From NCBI GenBank assembly GCA_937951935.1, contig CALGAM010000197.1, forward strand, positions 1-26,217: a stretch of DNA of 26,217 nt, read 5' to 3'. This DNA is from an uncultured Micromonospora sp. (lineage in GTDB: Bacteria; Actinomycetota; Actinomycetes; Mycobacteriales; Micromonosporaceae). A program made the position numbers and the translations under genes. The notes under the pieces were generated by a model. It saw nothing but the letters and a program-made list of their open reading frames with translations, did no database searches and was not told where the DNA came from. How positions within the stretch are numbered: position 1 is the first letter of the stretch; each line of letters starts with the position of its first letter. Shown piece after piece: positions 8,166 through 15,167 of the stretch.

Positions 8166-9332
8166 CTACTTGTCGTCCGGCAACGCGCTCCCGGTGACCC
8201 CGCTGGCGTGGCGGTACGTGTTGGTCACGACGCGGGTGCTCTTCTGCACCGTCGCCGCGGCGGCGGTGACCGTTCCGCGCACCACCCGCCCGGCGCTCGA
8301 CCGGATACCGCCAGAGCCACCGCCCGAGCCACCGCCGGTGCCGGCGGGCGCGCCACCCGCGGGGCCCGCGGGTGCGCCGCTCGCGCCCGGTGCCCGGGAC
8401 CGAACCGCACCGCTGGCACCACCCCGGCCTCCACCGCCGGCGACCCTCCTGGCCCCGCTCGCGAGGGCGCTCGCCCCGGCCGCACCCGCGGTGATGCCGG
8501 CACCGACGCCGTCCCGCGAGCCGAGTGCCTCCATCGCCGGCACGACCAGCCGCATCAGCGCGGGAAGGGCAACCGCCGCCATCAGCAGGACAGCAGCCCC
8601 GGCCAGTTTGTAGTGCTTGGTGTCGTTGCCGGCGGCGCCGATCATGACCGCTCCGGAGTACATGATCAGTCCGACCACGGGTTTGAACGCCAGCCAGGCG
8701 ACCATCCAGGCGATGTGCTTGCGCCACCAGCCCTTGCCCCACTCGGTCATCGACGCCGCGGCGGCCATCGGAAGCGTGCCGGTCAGCAGCACCATCACAC
8801 CGAGCCGGACGTACATCAGGATGACGTGGATGCAGCCGGCGAGCAGGAGCAGCAGGCCGACGACGATCAGCAGAAAGGCCGTGAGCCCGTCGGTGCCGCA
8901 GCCGGCGATGAGCTTGAGCTGCTCCTTGACGCCCTTCTGGTACAGGTGGTCGCTGTACCGGTCCGCCTCGTCGGCGAGCCACCGGACCACGGTCCAGGCC
9001 GCGCCCACCGTGAGCACCAGGCGGACCAGGCCCAGCAGTGCCGCCCCACCAGGCTGGCCCTTCCGCTCCAGTGCCATCCGGAACGCCGCGGCCAGCAGCG
9101 ACGCCACCGCGATCGTGGCGACCAGCCAGTCGGTCTGACGGTGGATTCTCTCGTTGATCTCCGCGTTGCCCAGCGTGGGAACGTTGCCGAGGTTGCTGAA
9201 GAGCTCGACCGCCGCGCCCATGATGGCGGCGGCGATGTCGCTGAGAATGCCGTCGATGCCCTGCTCGAAGAACCCTACGACCTGCCCGATCTCTCCGATG
9301 TAGACGGTGTCTCCGATCGCGCACTGACCCAC
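8166..9332 (-). CDS. TrbL/VirB6-like polytopic membrane protein
   Basis: This is a 388-residue protein. After an N-terminal external-looking region it has about six membrane segments (near 68-88, 98-118, 148-168, 170-192, 208-232, 242-266), then a Gly/Ala/Ser-rich hydrophilic tail of about 110 residues. The WGKGWWRKHIAWMVAWLAFKP loop between membrane segments is typical of the conjugal TrbL/VirB6-like proteins of Gram-positive systems, which form the inner-membrane part of the channel. The start is GTG 9332, placed one base after the stop of the upstream gene, with GAGG about 8 bases upstream. The tail carries GGSGGGSGG-type low complexity and could be a flexible cytosolic contact for the ATPases. 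Identification rests on topology, the WxKP loop and position. Confidence 0.82.
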   Translation of the reverse strand: MGQCAIGDTVYIGEIGQVVGFFEQGIDGILSDIAAAIMGAAVELFSNLGNVPTLGNAEINERIHRQTDWLVATIAVASLLAAAFRMALERKGQPGGAALLGLVRLVLTVGAAWTVVRWLADEADRYSDHLYQKGVKEQLKLIAGCGTDGLTAFLLIVVGLLLLLAGCIHVILMYVRLGVMVLLTGTLPMAAAASMTEWGKGWWRKHIAWMVAWLAFKPVVGLIMYSGAVMIGAAGNDTKHYKLAGAAVLLMAAVALPALMRLVVPAMEALGSRDGVGAGITAGAAGASALASGARRVAGGGGRGGASGAVRSRAPGASGAPAGPAGGAPAGTGGGSGGGSGGIRSSAGRVVRGTVTAAAATVQKSTRVVTNTYRHASGVTGSALPDDK

Positions 9333-9333
9333 C

Positions 9334-10074
9334 TCACACCTCGTTCCAGAGGACGAAGCCGACGAGGGAGACGACGGGGGTGACCCGGGTGTGCAGACCG
9401 CCGGTGCTCAACGGTCTCAGCCGCCAGTCCACCCCGTCCCAGTCCACCGTGTAGTCGACGCAGACGTGCAGCGTCGTCGCATGCCGGACGAGCACCCGGA
9501 TGGTGGCCGTCCTGTCGGAGTACCTGACCACGCGGAATCCGGCCAGGGTGGCGGTGGCCTGCTCCGGCCCGGGGTCCTCCAACGACTCGCGCATCGCGTC
9601 GAAGTAGTCCCGGCTCAGACCGGGCACGAGCTGCTGCTGGCTGACCGTGCGCCAGTGCGGGCCGCTCATCTGACGGGATATGACGTGCGCCGCCATGACC
9701 GCGCCCATCGGGGTGTGCGCGAAGCACCACAGCAGGGGACCGGTGGTCTTCAGCGGTCCGGCCGAGGCGGAAACCGGGATCTTGGCGCCGTTGAGGACCC
9801 GCCAGGTGATGTCCCGCGGTGCCACCGTCGGGACGCGCTGGTCAGAGTCGTCGGTACGGCACCCCTGCGGTCGGGAGCCGTCCGGGCCGAGGCCTCCGAT
9901 CACCGCTCCGGACACCGGCGCGGCGCGCGAGCTGGCGTCGTCTCCACCACCGATCGCGGTCGCGGTGCCGACGCCGAGAGCGAGGGCGAGAAAGACCGCT
10001 GACAACTGCCATCGGCGGTACCGCCAGAACGGCCTCTCCTCGTCCGCCTCGTCGGGTATCGGTCTCAATCTCAT
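9334..10074 (-). CDS. Single-pass T4SS protein, VirB8/TcpC-like candidate
   Basis: This is a 246-residue protein with a short basic N-terminus, one membrane segment at about 22-42, and an external domain of about 200 residues. That domain has two Cys (GCRTDD and LLWCFAHTPMGA) and ends in strands GFRVVRYSDRTATIRVLV, HVCVDYTVDWDGVDWRLRP. The pattern of a long helix pair followed by strands ending in a W-x-W-like VDWDGVDWRL is what is seen in NTF2-like folds of VirB8 and TcpC, the bitopic proteins that scaffold type IV channels. That assignment is inference from topology and operon position, not a recognised sequence signature. It starts at ATG 10074 and its stop is two bases before the TrbL-like gene start, so the two are coupled. 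Confidence 0.75.
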   Translation of the reverse strand: MRLRPIPDEADEERPFWRYRRWQLSAVFLALALGVGTATAIGGGDDASSRAAPVSGAVIGGLGPDGSRPQGCRTDDSDQRVPTVAPRDITWRVLNGAKIPVSASAGPLKTTGPLLWCFAHTPMGAVMAAHVISRQMSGPHWRTVSQQQLVPGLSRDYFDAMRESLEDPGPEQATATLAGFRVVRYSDRTATIRVLVRHATTLHVCVDYTVDWDGVDWRLRPLSTGGLHTRVTPVVSLVGFVLWNEV

Positions 10075-10126
10075 GGCTGCTGCTCCCGGACGACGGTCGG
10101 GTTCGGGTCTTCGATGTCGTCGACGA

Positions 10127-10426
10127 TCAGGTGAAGAGCCATTCGACGATCGGCCCGGCGGTGGAGACCAGGATGCAGCCACCCAGCACCGTGCCCAGGC
10201 GGCTGATGTGCTCCGAGCCCTCACCCCGCTTGTGCGAGATCGCCATGGCCGCGCCGGTGATCAGGACACCGACGACACCGGCGGCCGTGCCCGCCCAGGC
10301 GATGAGGTTCAACGCCTGCTGAACCTTGTTGACGAGGGACGCCGGCGCCGATCCACCGCCGGTGGGCTGGGGAACCCCCGCGGGAAGCAGCGCGAGAGTG
10401 TTGTAGTAGAGGTCGGTGACGCTCAT
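10127..10426 (-). CDS. Small two-TM protein, VirB2/TrbC-like pilin candidate
   Basis: This is a 99-residue protein with two hydrophobic segments (about 39-62 and 76-97) joined by a short basic loop (SHKRGEGSEH). This is the size and topology of VirB2/TrbC-type pilins and of the small membrane proteins in Gram-positive conjugation loci. The C-terminal half is clearly paralogous to the C-terminus of the next protein: both have LNLxAW, a Gly/Ala/Val membrane helix, and TAGPIxEWL near the end. The ATG at 10426 has a good AGGAG site 7 bases upstream, and the gene sits 52 bases after its paralogue. It could form a pilus-like or pore-lining ring; no cleavage site is obvious. Confidence 0.82.
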   Translation of the reverse strand: MSVTDLYYNTLALLPAGVPQPTGGGSAPASLVNKVQQALNLIAWAGTAAGVVGVLITGAAMAISHKRGEGSEHISRLGTVLGGCILVSTAGPIVEWLFT

Positions 10427-10478
10427 TTCTTCTCCTTGCAGCGAACACTGGTGAGCCGAAACCCGGCCCGTCGAATCG

Positions 10479-11165
10479 TCACGGGATCTTCAGCCACTCG
10501 ATGATCGGGCCGGCGGTGGCCGCGATCAGGCAGGCGATAAGCACGGTGATGAACTGCCGCAGGTATTCGGACCGTTCAGCGAACACGCCGCTGCGGATCC
10601 GGGACGCCATCGTCATACCGATGATGATCAGACCAGCCACCGCGGCGGCGCTCACACACCACGCCATCAGGTTGAGCAGGCCCGTCACCGGCTGGCCCGC
10701 GCCGAGGGTCGGCTTGTACTCCGGGATTTCCGGCGGCGTGAACTCGATGTTCCTGGACACGAGGTCGCACTTGAACTTTCCGGCATACAACGCGCCCCAC
10801 AACTTGCAGCTGTGGGAGCCGGTGATCTCGACGTTGTCCACGTCACGCGAACCGCCGGTCAGGTCGGTGAACATGTTGATGTCCACCCACACGGTGTCCC
10901 CGTCCGTGTACTTGGCCGAGAGCGAAAACTTCCCGTTCGGCGAGCCCTTCTTTCCCGAGCAGACCCGGTCCCCGTCCTTCGACTTCCACTCCCTGACCGT
11001 CGTGGTGGTCTTCAGACAGATCTGGAACAGGAACGCAGCCTTCGAGCCGTCGATGTCCACGTTGTAGCTGTCCTCGGCCGCCGCGGCGCCGGGTGCGAGC
11101 ACGACCAGCCCGAACAACGCCACGAGGACGGAGGCAGCCCACGCGAGCCGTCTCGACCCGGTCAC
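10479..11165 (-). CDS. Exported Cys-containing domain fused to VirB2-like two-TM module
   Basis: This is a 228-residue protein. Residues 1-29 are a signal peptide ending in APGAAAA. Residues 30-145 form an external domain with four Cys (QICLKT, DRVCSG, SHSCKLW, KFKCDLV) likely paired as disulphides, followed by a Pro linker. The last 75 residues form two membrane segments paralogous to the neighbouring 99-residue protein (LLNLMAWC, TAGPIIEWL). I know no named family for the external domain. The fusion makes this look like a pilin-type subunit carrying a surface head. The start is GTG 11165, overlapping the stop of the DUF6668 gene (GTGA), so they are translationally coupled. A minor-pilin or adhesin-like subunit of the secretion apparatus is the most reasonable guess. 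Confidence 0.82.
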   Translation of the reverse strand: MTGSRRLAWAASVLVALFGLVVLAPGAAAAEDSYNVDIDGSKAAFLFQICLKTTTTVREWKSKDGDRVCSGKKGSPNGKFSLSAKYTDGDTVWVDINMFTDLTGGSRDVDNVEITGSHSCKLWGALYAGKFKCDLVSRNIEFTPPEIPEYKPTLGAGQPVTGLLNLMAWCVSAAAVAGLIIIGMTMASRIRSGVFAERSEYLRQFITVLIACLIAATAGPIIEWLKIP

Positions 11166-11719
11166 CGTCGCCTCCCGGACATCTCGGGGCGGGCATTCAC
11201 CACCGCAGCCAACCGGGCGAGCTGCCGGGGCTGTCGCTTCGGCGTCTCACCCAGCCGGTACGCCGGAACCCACGGCACCCGGTACACCGGGGCGACCGAA
11301 CGCAACAGGCGGATCCGGGCGACCAGCGGGGCCGGAAGCCGCCCGGGGGCGTCGGCCACGAGCACCACGCCCACCAGCCGCATTCCCGCCGGATGCCGTC
11401 CCTGGTGCATCGCGTACAGCGCACGGGAAACCGCCCGCAGCCCGTCCAGGTGCGTCCGTCCGACCAGCATGACCCGGGCGGGTTCGGCGAGCCGTGCGTC
11501 CGGCCAGCGGCAGCCGATGTCCGTGCCACCCAGCAGGCGGGCGAGCGTGGTCGCGCCCGCACCGCCGTGGGCGCCGATCCACCCGATGCCCTCCCCGGCG
11601 AGGGTGCCGTGCCGCACGGTCGGACGACCGTCGTGCGTCCCCGCAACGGGCTGCTCGCCCTGTCCCACTCCCGGGTCCGACGTTCGCGGTTCCTGCAGCA
11701 CCGCGGACCGGGTGCCCAT
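11162..11719 (-). CDS. DUF6668 family P-loop-like protein, first gene of the T4SS operon
   Basis: This is a 185-residue protein. Residues 47-60 read IGAHGGAGATTLAR, a degenerate Walker A in which the invariant Lys is Ala. The rest (VMLVGRTHLDGL, RLVGVVLVADAPGRLP, APVYRVPWVPAYRLGE) matches the actinobacterial DUF6668 pattern, which looks like a reduced MinD/ParA-type fold. No membrane segment is present. Lacking the Lys, it is unlikely to hydrolyse ATP normally; a localisation or scaffold role is possible. The ATG at 11719 is chosen for the GGAGGGAGG tract 8 bases upstream; an alternative frame in the same place is a shadow. It heads the operon downstream of a promoter-like site at 11831-11856 and two tandem hairpins, and its stop overlaps the next start. 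Confidence 0.8.
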   Translation of the reverse strand: MGTRSAVLQEPRTSDPGVGQGEQPVAGTHDGRPTVRHGTLAGEGIGWIGAHGGAGATTLARLLGGTDIGCRWPDARLAEPARVMLVGRTHLDGLRAVSRALYAMHQGRHPAGMRLVGVVLVADAPGRLPAPLVARIRLLRSVAPVYRVPWVPAYRLGETPKRQPRQLARLAAVVNARPEMSGRRR

Positions 11720-11758
11720 CCGTCTCGCCTCCCTCCGCTGCTCATCGCGATCGGCGTC

Positions 11759-11822
11759 GCCGGACGCAGTCCGGCGTCACCGGCTCCGGACCCATCCCCC
11801 CGGGGACCCGGAGCCGGTGACG
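11759..11822 (-). promoter_or_regulatory. Two tandem hairpins in the leader of the T4SS operon
   Basis: Between the promoter-like site (11831-11856) and the first gene (start 11719) lie two perfect inverted repeats. One has 15-bp arms at 11775-11789 and 11808-11822. The other has 7-bp arms at 11759-11765 and 11769-11775 with a 3-base loop. They share base 11775, so they would form consecutively or compete slightly. No U-run follows. They could be a terminator for the upstream gene, an attenuator, or an RNA-processing/stability element of the leader. Confidence 0.6.
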
Positions 11823-11830
11823 GCCGCCTC

Positions 11831-11856
11831 TACGACGCAACCGCCCGCTCGGTTCA
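11831..11856 (-). promoter_or_regulatory. ECF-type promoter candidate for the T4SS operon
   Basis: Reading on the minus strand, TGAAC (11856-11852) is followed after 17 bases by CGTAGAGG (CGTA at 11834-11831). The same TGAAC-N17-CGTAGAG occurs before the gene starting at 13016, and TGAAC-N17-CGTC before three other genes. It lies just after the stop of the upstream gene and gives a leader of about 105 bases. Confidence 0.65.
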
Positions 11857-11885
11857 GCGCGAGTTCCGACTTTCTTCGCGGACGT

Positions 11886-13016
11886 TCACCTGCGACGTCC
11901 CACGGGCCGCGTGTGGTTCGGCACCCCTGCCCTGGCCGTCCACGCCGGAGGCTGGACGCCGGCTCCGCGCTGTTGGGACGTGTGGGTGTACACGGGCTCA
12001 ACCTCGGGGACCCACTGATGCTCGTTGCCGTGGTCGTGGATCGGCGACCGCGAACCAGCCTGCTGCGACCACCACTCGGCTGCCTCCCGAAACCGATCGG
12101 CATCGGGGTCCGGACCGTGGCCTGCGCCCAGACTCGGGTCAGACGCACCTCTCCGGAAGGGATTGCTGCCACCACCCGGACGCCGATCGCGGACGTGACC
12201 AGGGTCCGGGCCATGACCGGCATCCAGACGCGAGTCGTACAGAGCCTCCCACCGCTGACTGGGGTGCGGGTCGACTCCTGCGCCCAGACTCGGGTCAGAC
12301 GCACCTCTCCGGAAGGGATTACCGCCATCACCCGGACGCCGATCGCGGACATGACCGGGGTCCGGGCCATGACCGGCATCCAGACGCGAGTCGTGCACAA
12401 CCCCCGGCTGCGGGCCGCCGGCTCTGGAAGCAGCGGCCCGAAGCACGCCGTCCACGCTTGTGACCAGCCCGTTTTCCCAGAGAGTGCGCAGACTCGGGTT
12501 GAAGTCCAATATGTTTCTCACATGTTCGACGGCGATTTCCGTCACCCCGCGTTGGGTGAGCGTTGCCTTTGCCTTGTCCTCGGACCTTGTCTTTCGCTGG
12601 TGGCCCCGGAAAAGGTACGCGAACCGTCGAGCCCGATCGAACGCCCGGTAGAGACTGTCCCGCGCCTCCCTTTCCCGTCGCCTGTCCTCTCGGATGCCCT
12701 TGTAGGCCTCGTCCTCCAGACGCTTCAGTTCCCGCTCCGCATTCCGGATGACGGACGCGTCCACCTTCACGCCCGACACCTTGTGTAGCAGGTCCAATTT
12801 GTGCAGCCGGCTGATGCTCTCGAGGTCGGCTCGGATCAGCCCGAGAACGGCCCGCATGATCCGGTCGTCGGTGGTCCGGGCCGGCCGGCTCCCGGGGCCG
12901 AGCGACCCCGGCGCGGGCCCAACGGGCGGCTGGTACGGGACGGGCGCCTGTGGGTAGAAGGGTGCCTGTGGGTACCGGTACGACGTGGACGGATAGGGAG
13001 CGGACGGGTCTGCCAT
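11886..13016 (-). CDS. Proline-rich, coiled-coil protein with in-frame repeats; unknown
   Basis: This is a 376-residue protein that I do not recognise. Residues 1-48 are Pro/Tyr-rich (repeated YPQAP). Residues 51-200 are charged and helical, with a likely coiled coil at 90-135 (ERELKRLEDEAYKGIREDRR). Residues 209-299 contain two copies of a 39-residue hydrophilic unit (DSRLDAGHGPDPGHVRDRRP, NPFRRGASDPSLGAG) offset by 52 residues, and a basic tail follows. There is no signal peptide or membrane segment, so it should be cytosolic. The ATG at 13016 is preceded by GGAGGG. It lies between the sigma/anti-sigma pair and the T4SS operon, has its own promoter-like site at 13055-13080, and ends just before the operon promoter. 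A scaffold or regulator of the apparatus is a guess based on position. Confidence 0.75.
   Translation of the reverse strand: MADPSAPYPSTSYRYPQAPFYPQAPVPYQPPVGPAPGSLGPGSRPARTTDDRIMRAVLGLIRADLESISRLHKLDLLHKVSGVKVDASVIRNAERELKRLEDEAYKGIREDRRREREARDSLYRAFDRARRFAYLFRGHQRKTRSEDKAKATLTQRGVTEIAVEHVRNILDFNPSLRTLWENGLVTSVDGVLRAAASRAGGPQPGVVHDSRLDAGHGPDPGHVRDRRPGDGGNPFRRGASDPSLGAGVDPHPSQRWEALYDSRLDAGHGPDPGHVRDRRPGGGSNPFRRGASDPSLGAGHGPDPDADRFREAAEWWSQQAGSRSPIHDHGNEHQWVPEVEPVYTHTSQQRGAGVQPPAWTARAGVPNHTRPVGRRR
12121..12396. repeat. Two direct repeats of about 120 bp, 156 bp apart
   Basis: Positions 12121-12240 and 12277-12396 are near-identical (both begin CCTGCGCCCAGACTCGGGTC). The 156-bp offset is 52 codons, so the repeat is in frame and duplicates a segment of the protein encoded on the minus strand. 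This is a simple tandem duplication within a coding region. Confidence 0.85.
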
Positions 13017-13054
13017 GGTGCCCTCCGTGGCTGAGGTGTCGTCGACGACGGCTC

Positions 13055-13080
13055 TACGACGGAAGCCGTGCCGCGGTTCA
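13055..13080 (-). promoter_or_regulatory. ECF-type promoter candidate upstream of the 11886-13016 gene
   Basis: On the minus strand TGAAC (13080-13076), 17 bases, then CGTAGAG (CGTA at 13058-13055). It is the same arrangement, including the extended GTCGTAGAG, as the T4SS operon promoter candidate. The leader would be about 32 bases. Confidence 0.65.
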
Positions 13081-13094
13081 CCACAACTCACACG

Positions 13095-13116
13095 GCACCG
13101 GGGGCGCCCCCGGTGC
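13095..13116. promoter_or_regulatory. 22-bp perfect palindrome
   Basis: A perfect GC-rich palindrome (GCACCGGGGGC and its complement) lies 15 bases upstream of the promoter-like site for the gene at 11886-13016, and 163 bases after the anti-sigma stop. It may be the terminator of the sigma/anti-sigma transcript or a protein-binding site. Confidence 0.5.
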
Positions 13117-13279
13117 GCCACGGACCACACGACACCGGGCCCGGCGACCCGGCGGCGGAGGCAGGGTCGGGTGACGGCCCCACCGGCCGGTCACGGTGCG
13201 CCAGCGAACCACCGACACCGCGGTGAACCCGTCGACGTGTCGGAGCGGGCACCGCCGTGGTACGGACCGGATCGCGAGG

Positions 13280-14152
13280 TCAGCGTGGCGAGGCCGGATC
13301 CCGGACGATCGGGGCGGTCACGACCGCCGAGCCGTCGACCAGCCCGACGGTGATGAAGGACAGCTCGTCGGCGGACAGGGACGTCTCGCCCACCACCTTC
13401 TGCGGGCCGGACGACGCGGTCCAGTCCCGCACCACGTGCGTGGCGCCGTCGCGGGTCACCGCGAACAGCCGGTACCGGATGCCCTGCCGCAGCCCGGTGA
13501 CCGTGATCCGGATCGTGGACCCGCCCCCGTCAGCGGCGACGATGGCGACGGAGAGGCTCGCGCCGTGGTCTGGCGCCTCTCCCGAGGCGGTCAGCACCGG
13601 GGCGGGGGACGTCCACTGGTTGAATGCCACCACGCCCCCGCCCAGGGCCAACACGAGGGCCGCCGCCGCGCCGGCCCAGATGATCCGCCGCCGGCGGCGG
13701 GACCTGGGTGGCCTCGACGCGGGACGGGCACCGGATGCCCGCCGCCCGCCGGGACGGGCGGAACCACCGGGACGGTCGCCGTCGGCGCGCTCCCGCTCCA
13801 CGACGTCGCGGCCGGCGGTGGGCGTCATGTCACGCGTCTCCGCCGGTGCGTCCGAGGCGATCGGAGCGGAGCCGGACGGCGACTCCGCGGCCGGCCGATC
13901 GGGAACCGGCGTATCGGCACCGGGCGGAGACGACCCCGCCGGTCCGTCGGCGGAGGCCAACAACCAGTCCGCGTCGTCCAGTCCGGCCAGGCCGCTCAGC
14001 GACGGGCCGATCTCGGCCGCCTCCTCCAGACAGCGCCAGCAGCCCGCGAGATGTTCCTCGAACGACTCCCGCTCCGCACCGTCCAAGGCGCCGAGCAGGT
14101 AGAGGGCAAGCCTCTCCTGCTCAGCCGTGGCGTGATCCCCGCCTGCGCGCAT
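13280..14152 (-). CDS. Zinc-finger anti-sigma factor, single-pass membrane protein
   Basis: This is a 290-residue protein. Residues 1-45 form a ZAS-type anti-sigma domain: His 7, a helix ALYLLGALD, then EEHLAGCWRC giving H34-x3-C38-x2-C41. A disordered, Pro/Ser-rich and basic linker (60-156) is followed by a membrane segment at about 157-177 and an external beta-rich domain (ITVTGLRQGIRYRLFAVTRD, DWTASSG) similar to the outer part of many actinomycete anti-sigma proteins. It should bind and silence the ECF sigma factor at the membrane and release it upon an envelope signal. The ATG at 14152 has GAGGAGAGGG upstream and lies 65 bases after the sigma stop. The pairing with the adjacent sigma factor is inferred from the order and the domain. 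Confidence 0.9.
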   Translation of the reverse strand: MRAGGDHATAEQERLALYLLGALDGAERESFEEHLAGCWRCLEEAAEIGPSLSGLAGLDDADWLLASADGPAGSSPPGADTPVPDRPAAESPSGSAPIASDAPAETRDMTPTAGRDVVERERADGDRPGGSARPGGRRASGARPASRPPRSRRRRRIIWAGAAAALVLALGGGVVAFNQWTSPAPVLTASGEAPDHGASLSVAIVAADGGGSTIRITVTGLRQGIRYRLFAVTRDGATHVVRDWTASSGPQKVVGETSLSADELSFITVGLVDGSAVVTAPIVRDPASPR

Positions 14153-14217
14153 CCTGCCCTCTCCTCAACGGGTTGGCACCACGCGGTGTGTCTGCCTGGT
14201 CCGGGGCGACCTTGAGA

Positions 14218-14787
14218 TCAGGACGACTCGGTCGAGCCGATCGCGGCGTGCAGTGCGCGCACCGCGTAATAGGCCCTCGATTTTACCGTACCCTCGGGTA
14301 TCCCCAGACGCGTCGCCGCCTCGGCGACCGAGGCGCCCCGGTAGTACATCTCGACGAGCACGTTCCGGTGCTCCGGGCTGAGCTTTCCCATCGCGAGTCG
14401 CACCGCGTGAACACTCACCACGCGATCCATGTCGTCCTCCACCGAGGGAACCCGGTGGAGGTCCGGCAGGCTCACCTCCGGTGGTCGGACCCGTCGGGCC
14501 CGGATCGCGTCGATGGCCACGTGCCGGGCGACCGTGTAGAGCCACGGTGCGATCTTCGAGCGGTCGGCCACAAGCGTCGCGGCGTGCCGCCAGGCGCGCA
14601 GCAGCGTCTCCTGCACCAGATCCTCGGCGAGATCCTCCTGCCCGTAGAGCAGGCGGGTGAGGAAGCGGTGCAGGGGACGACGGTACTCGTCGACGATCTG
14701 TCGCAGAAGCGCCTCGGCGGCGGAGGATCCCCCATCGGCGTCATCCGAGAGATGTGGTTCGGCAGACTCGTTGGGCACCGCCGACAC
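14218..14787 (-). CDS. ECF-family RNA polymerase sigma factor
   Basis: This is a 189-residue sigma factor in the chosen reading. Region 2 covers RQIVDEYRRPLHRFLTRLL through EDLAEDLVQETLLRAWRHA and IAPWLYTVARHVAIDAIR. Region 4 covers KLSPEHRNVLVEMYYRG, SVAEAATRLGIPEGTVKSR and ALHAAI. There is no extra C-terminal domain. GTG 14787 is preferred because GGGGAGG lies 6 bases upstream; ATG 14931 and ATG 14871 are in frame but the added N-terminus is low-complexity. It is followed by the anti-sigma gene. A weaker promoter-like box (TGAAC at 14932-14928, minus strand) lies upstream, so autoregulation is possible. I infer that it drives the TGAAC-N17-CGT promoters found around it. Confidence 0.92.
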   Translation of the reverse strand: MSAVPNESAEPHLSDDADGGSSAAEALLRQIVDEYRRPLHRFLTRLLYGQEDLAEDLVQETLLRAWRHAATLVADRSKIAPWLYTVARHVAIDAIRARRVRPPEVSLPDLHRVPSVEDDMDRVVSVHAVRLAMGKLSPEHRNVLVEMYYRGASVAEAATRLGIPEGTVKSRAYYAVRALHAAIGSTESS

Positions 14788-15167
14788 AGACCGCCTCCCC
14801 TGACGGACAGATCGCACCCCTCGGCCGGGCGGACGACGGACGCTGGCGTCCTCACAGCCTGACGCGAGCATAGTCCCCGGCCGATTGGCCGCCGTCGGCT
14901 GGGCCGTGCGGATCGAAGGGTGCTCGTTCATCCGGCGGCAAACAACGCCGTGAACAATGGGGGCCCGTGTTGACCAGCAGGACGTGTTCGTCCACAGTGT
15001 CTACCAGCGCGGTGGAGACCGGCACGTACCAGCCTGCACACGTCTTGGTTGACCGGCCGGCCCGGCCGTGGGCCGCGCTCTCCTGGCAACAAAGTCTGTC
15101 GAAGGCGTGAACGAAGGATGCTGGACATCCGTCACGACAGGTGTCGGCACGCCGAAAGGGATGGCCC
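14788..15167. other. Divergent intergenic region between the sigma factor and the surface-protein genes
   Basis: These 380 bases hold the promoter candidate for the rightward gene (15108-15133), a weaker TGAAC box facing the sigma gene (14928-14932), and possible N-terminal extensions of both genes. No separate gene, RNA or repeat can be supported. Confidence 0.5.
15108..15133 (+). promoter_or_regulatory. ECF-type promoter candidate for the transglycosylase-like/ricin gene
   Basis: TGAAC (15108-15112), 17 bases, CGTC (15130-15133). The spacing is identical to the other four sites. Transcription would begin close to 15140, leaving about 28 bases before GTG 15168, or almost leaderless if the in-frame GTG at 15141 is used. 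Confidence 0.65.

Noticed and set aside
12121..12396. CRISPR-like repetition
   Set aside because: There are only two copies, each about 120 bp, in frame inside a coding sequence, with no short regular repeats or spacers.
10812..12788. 658-codon open frame on the plus strand
   Set aside because: It is antisense to five genes with clear domains and ribosome sites; such frames are expected at this GC content and its product is low-complexity Arg/Pro/Ser.
14788..14931. N-terminal extension of the sigma factor to ATG 14931
   Set aside because: The added 48 residues are low-complexity, the extension contains the possible sigma promoter box, and GTG 14787 has a better ribosome site.
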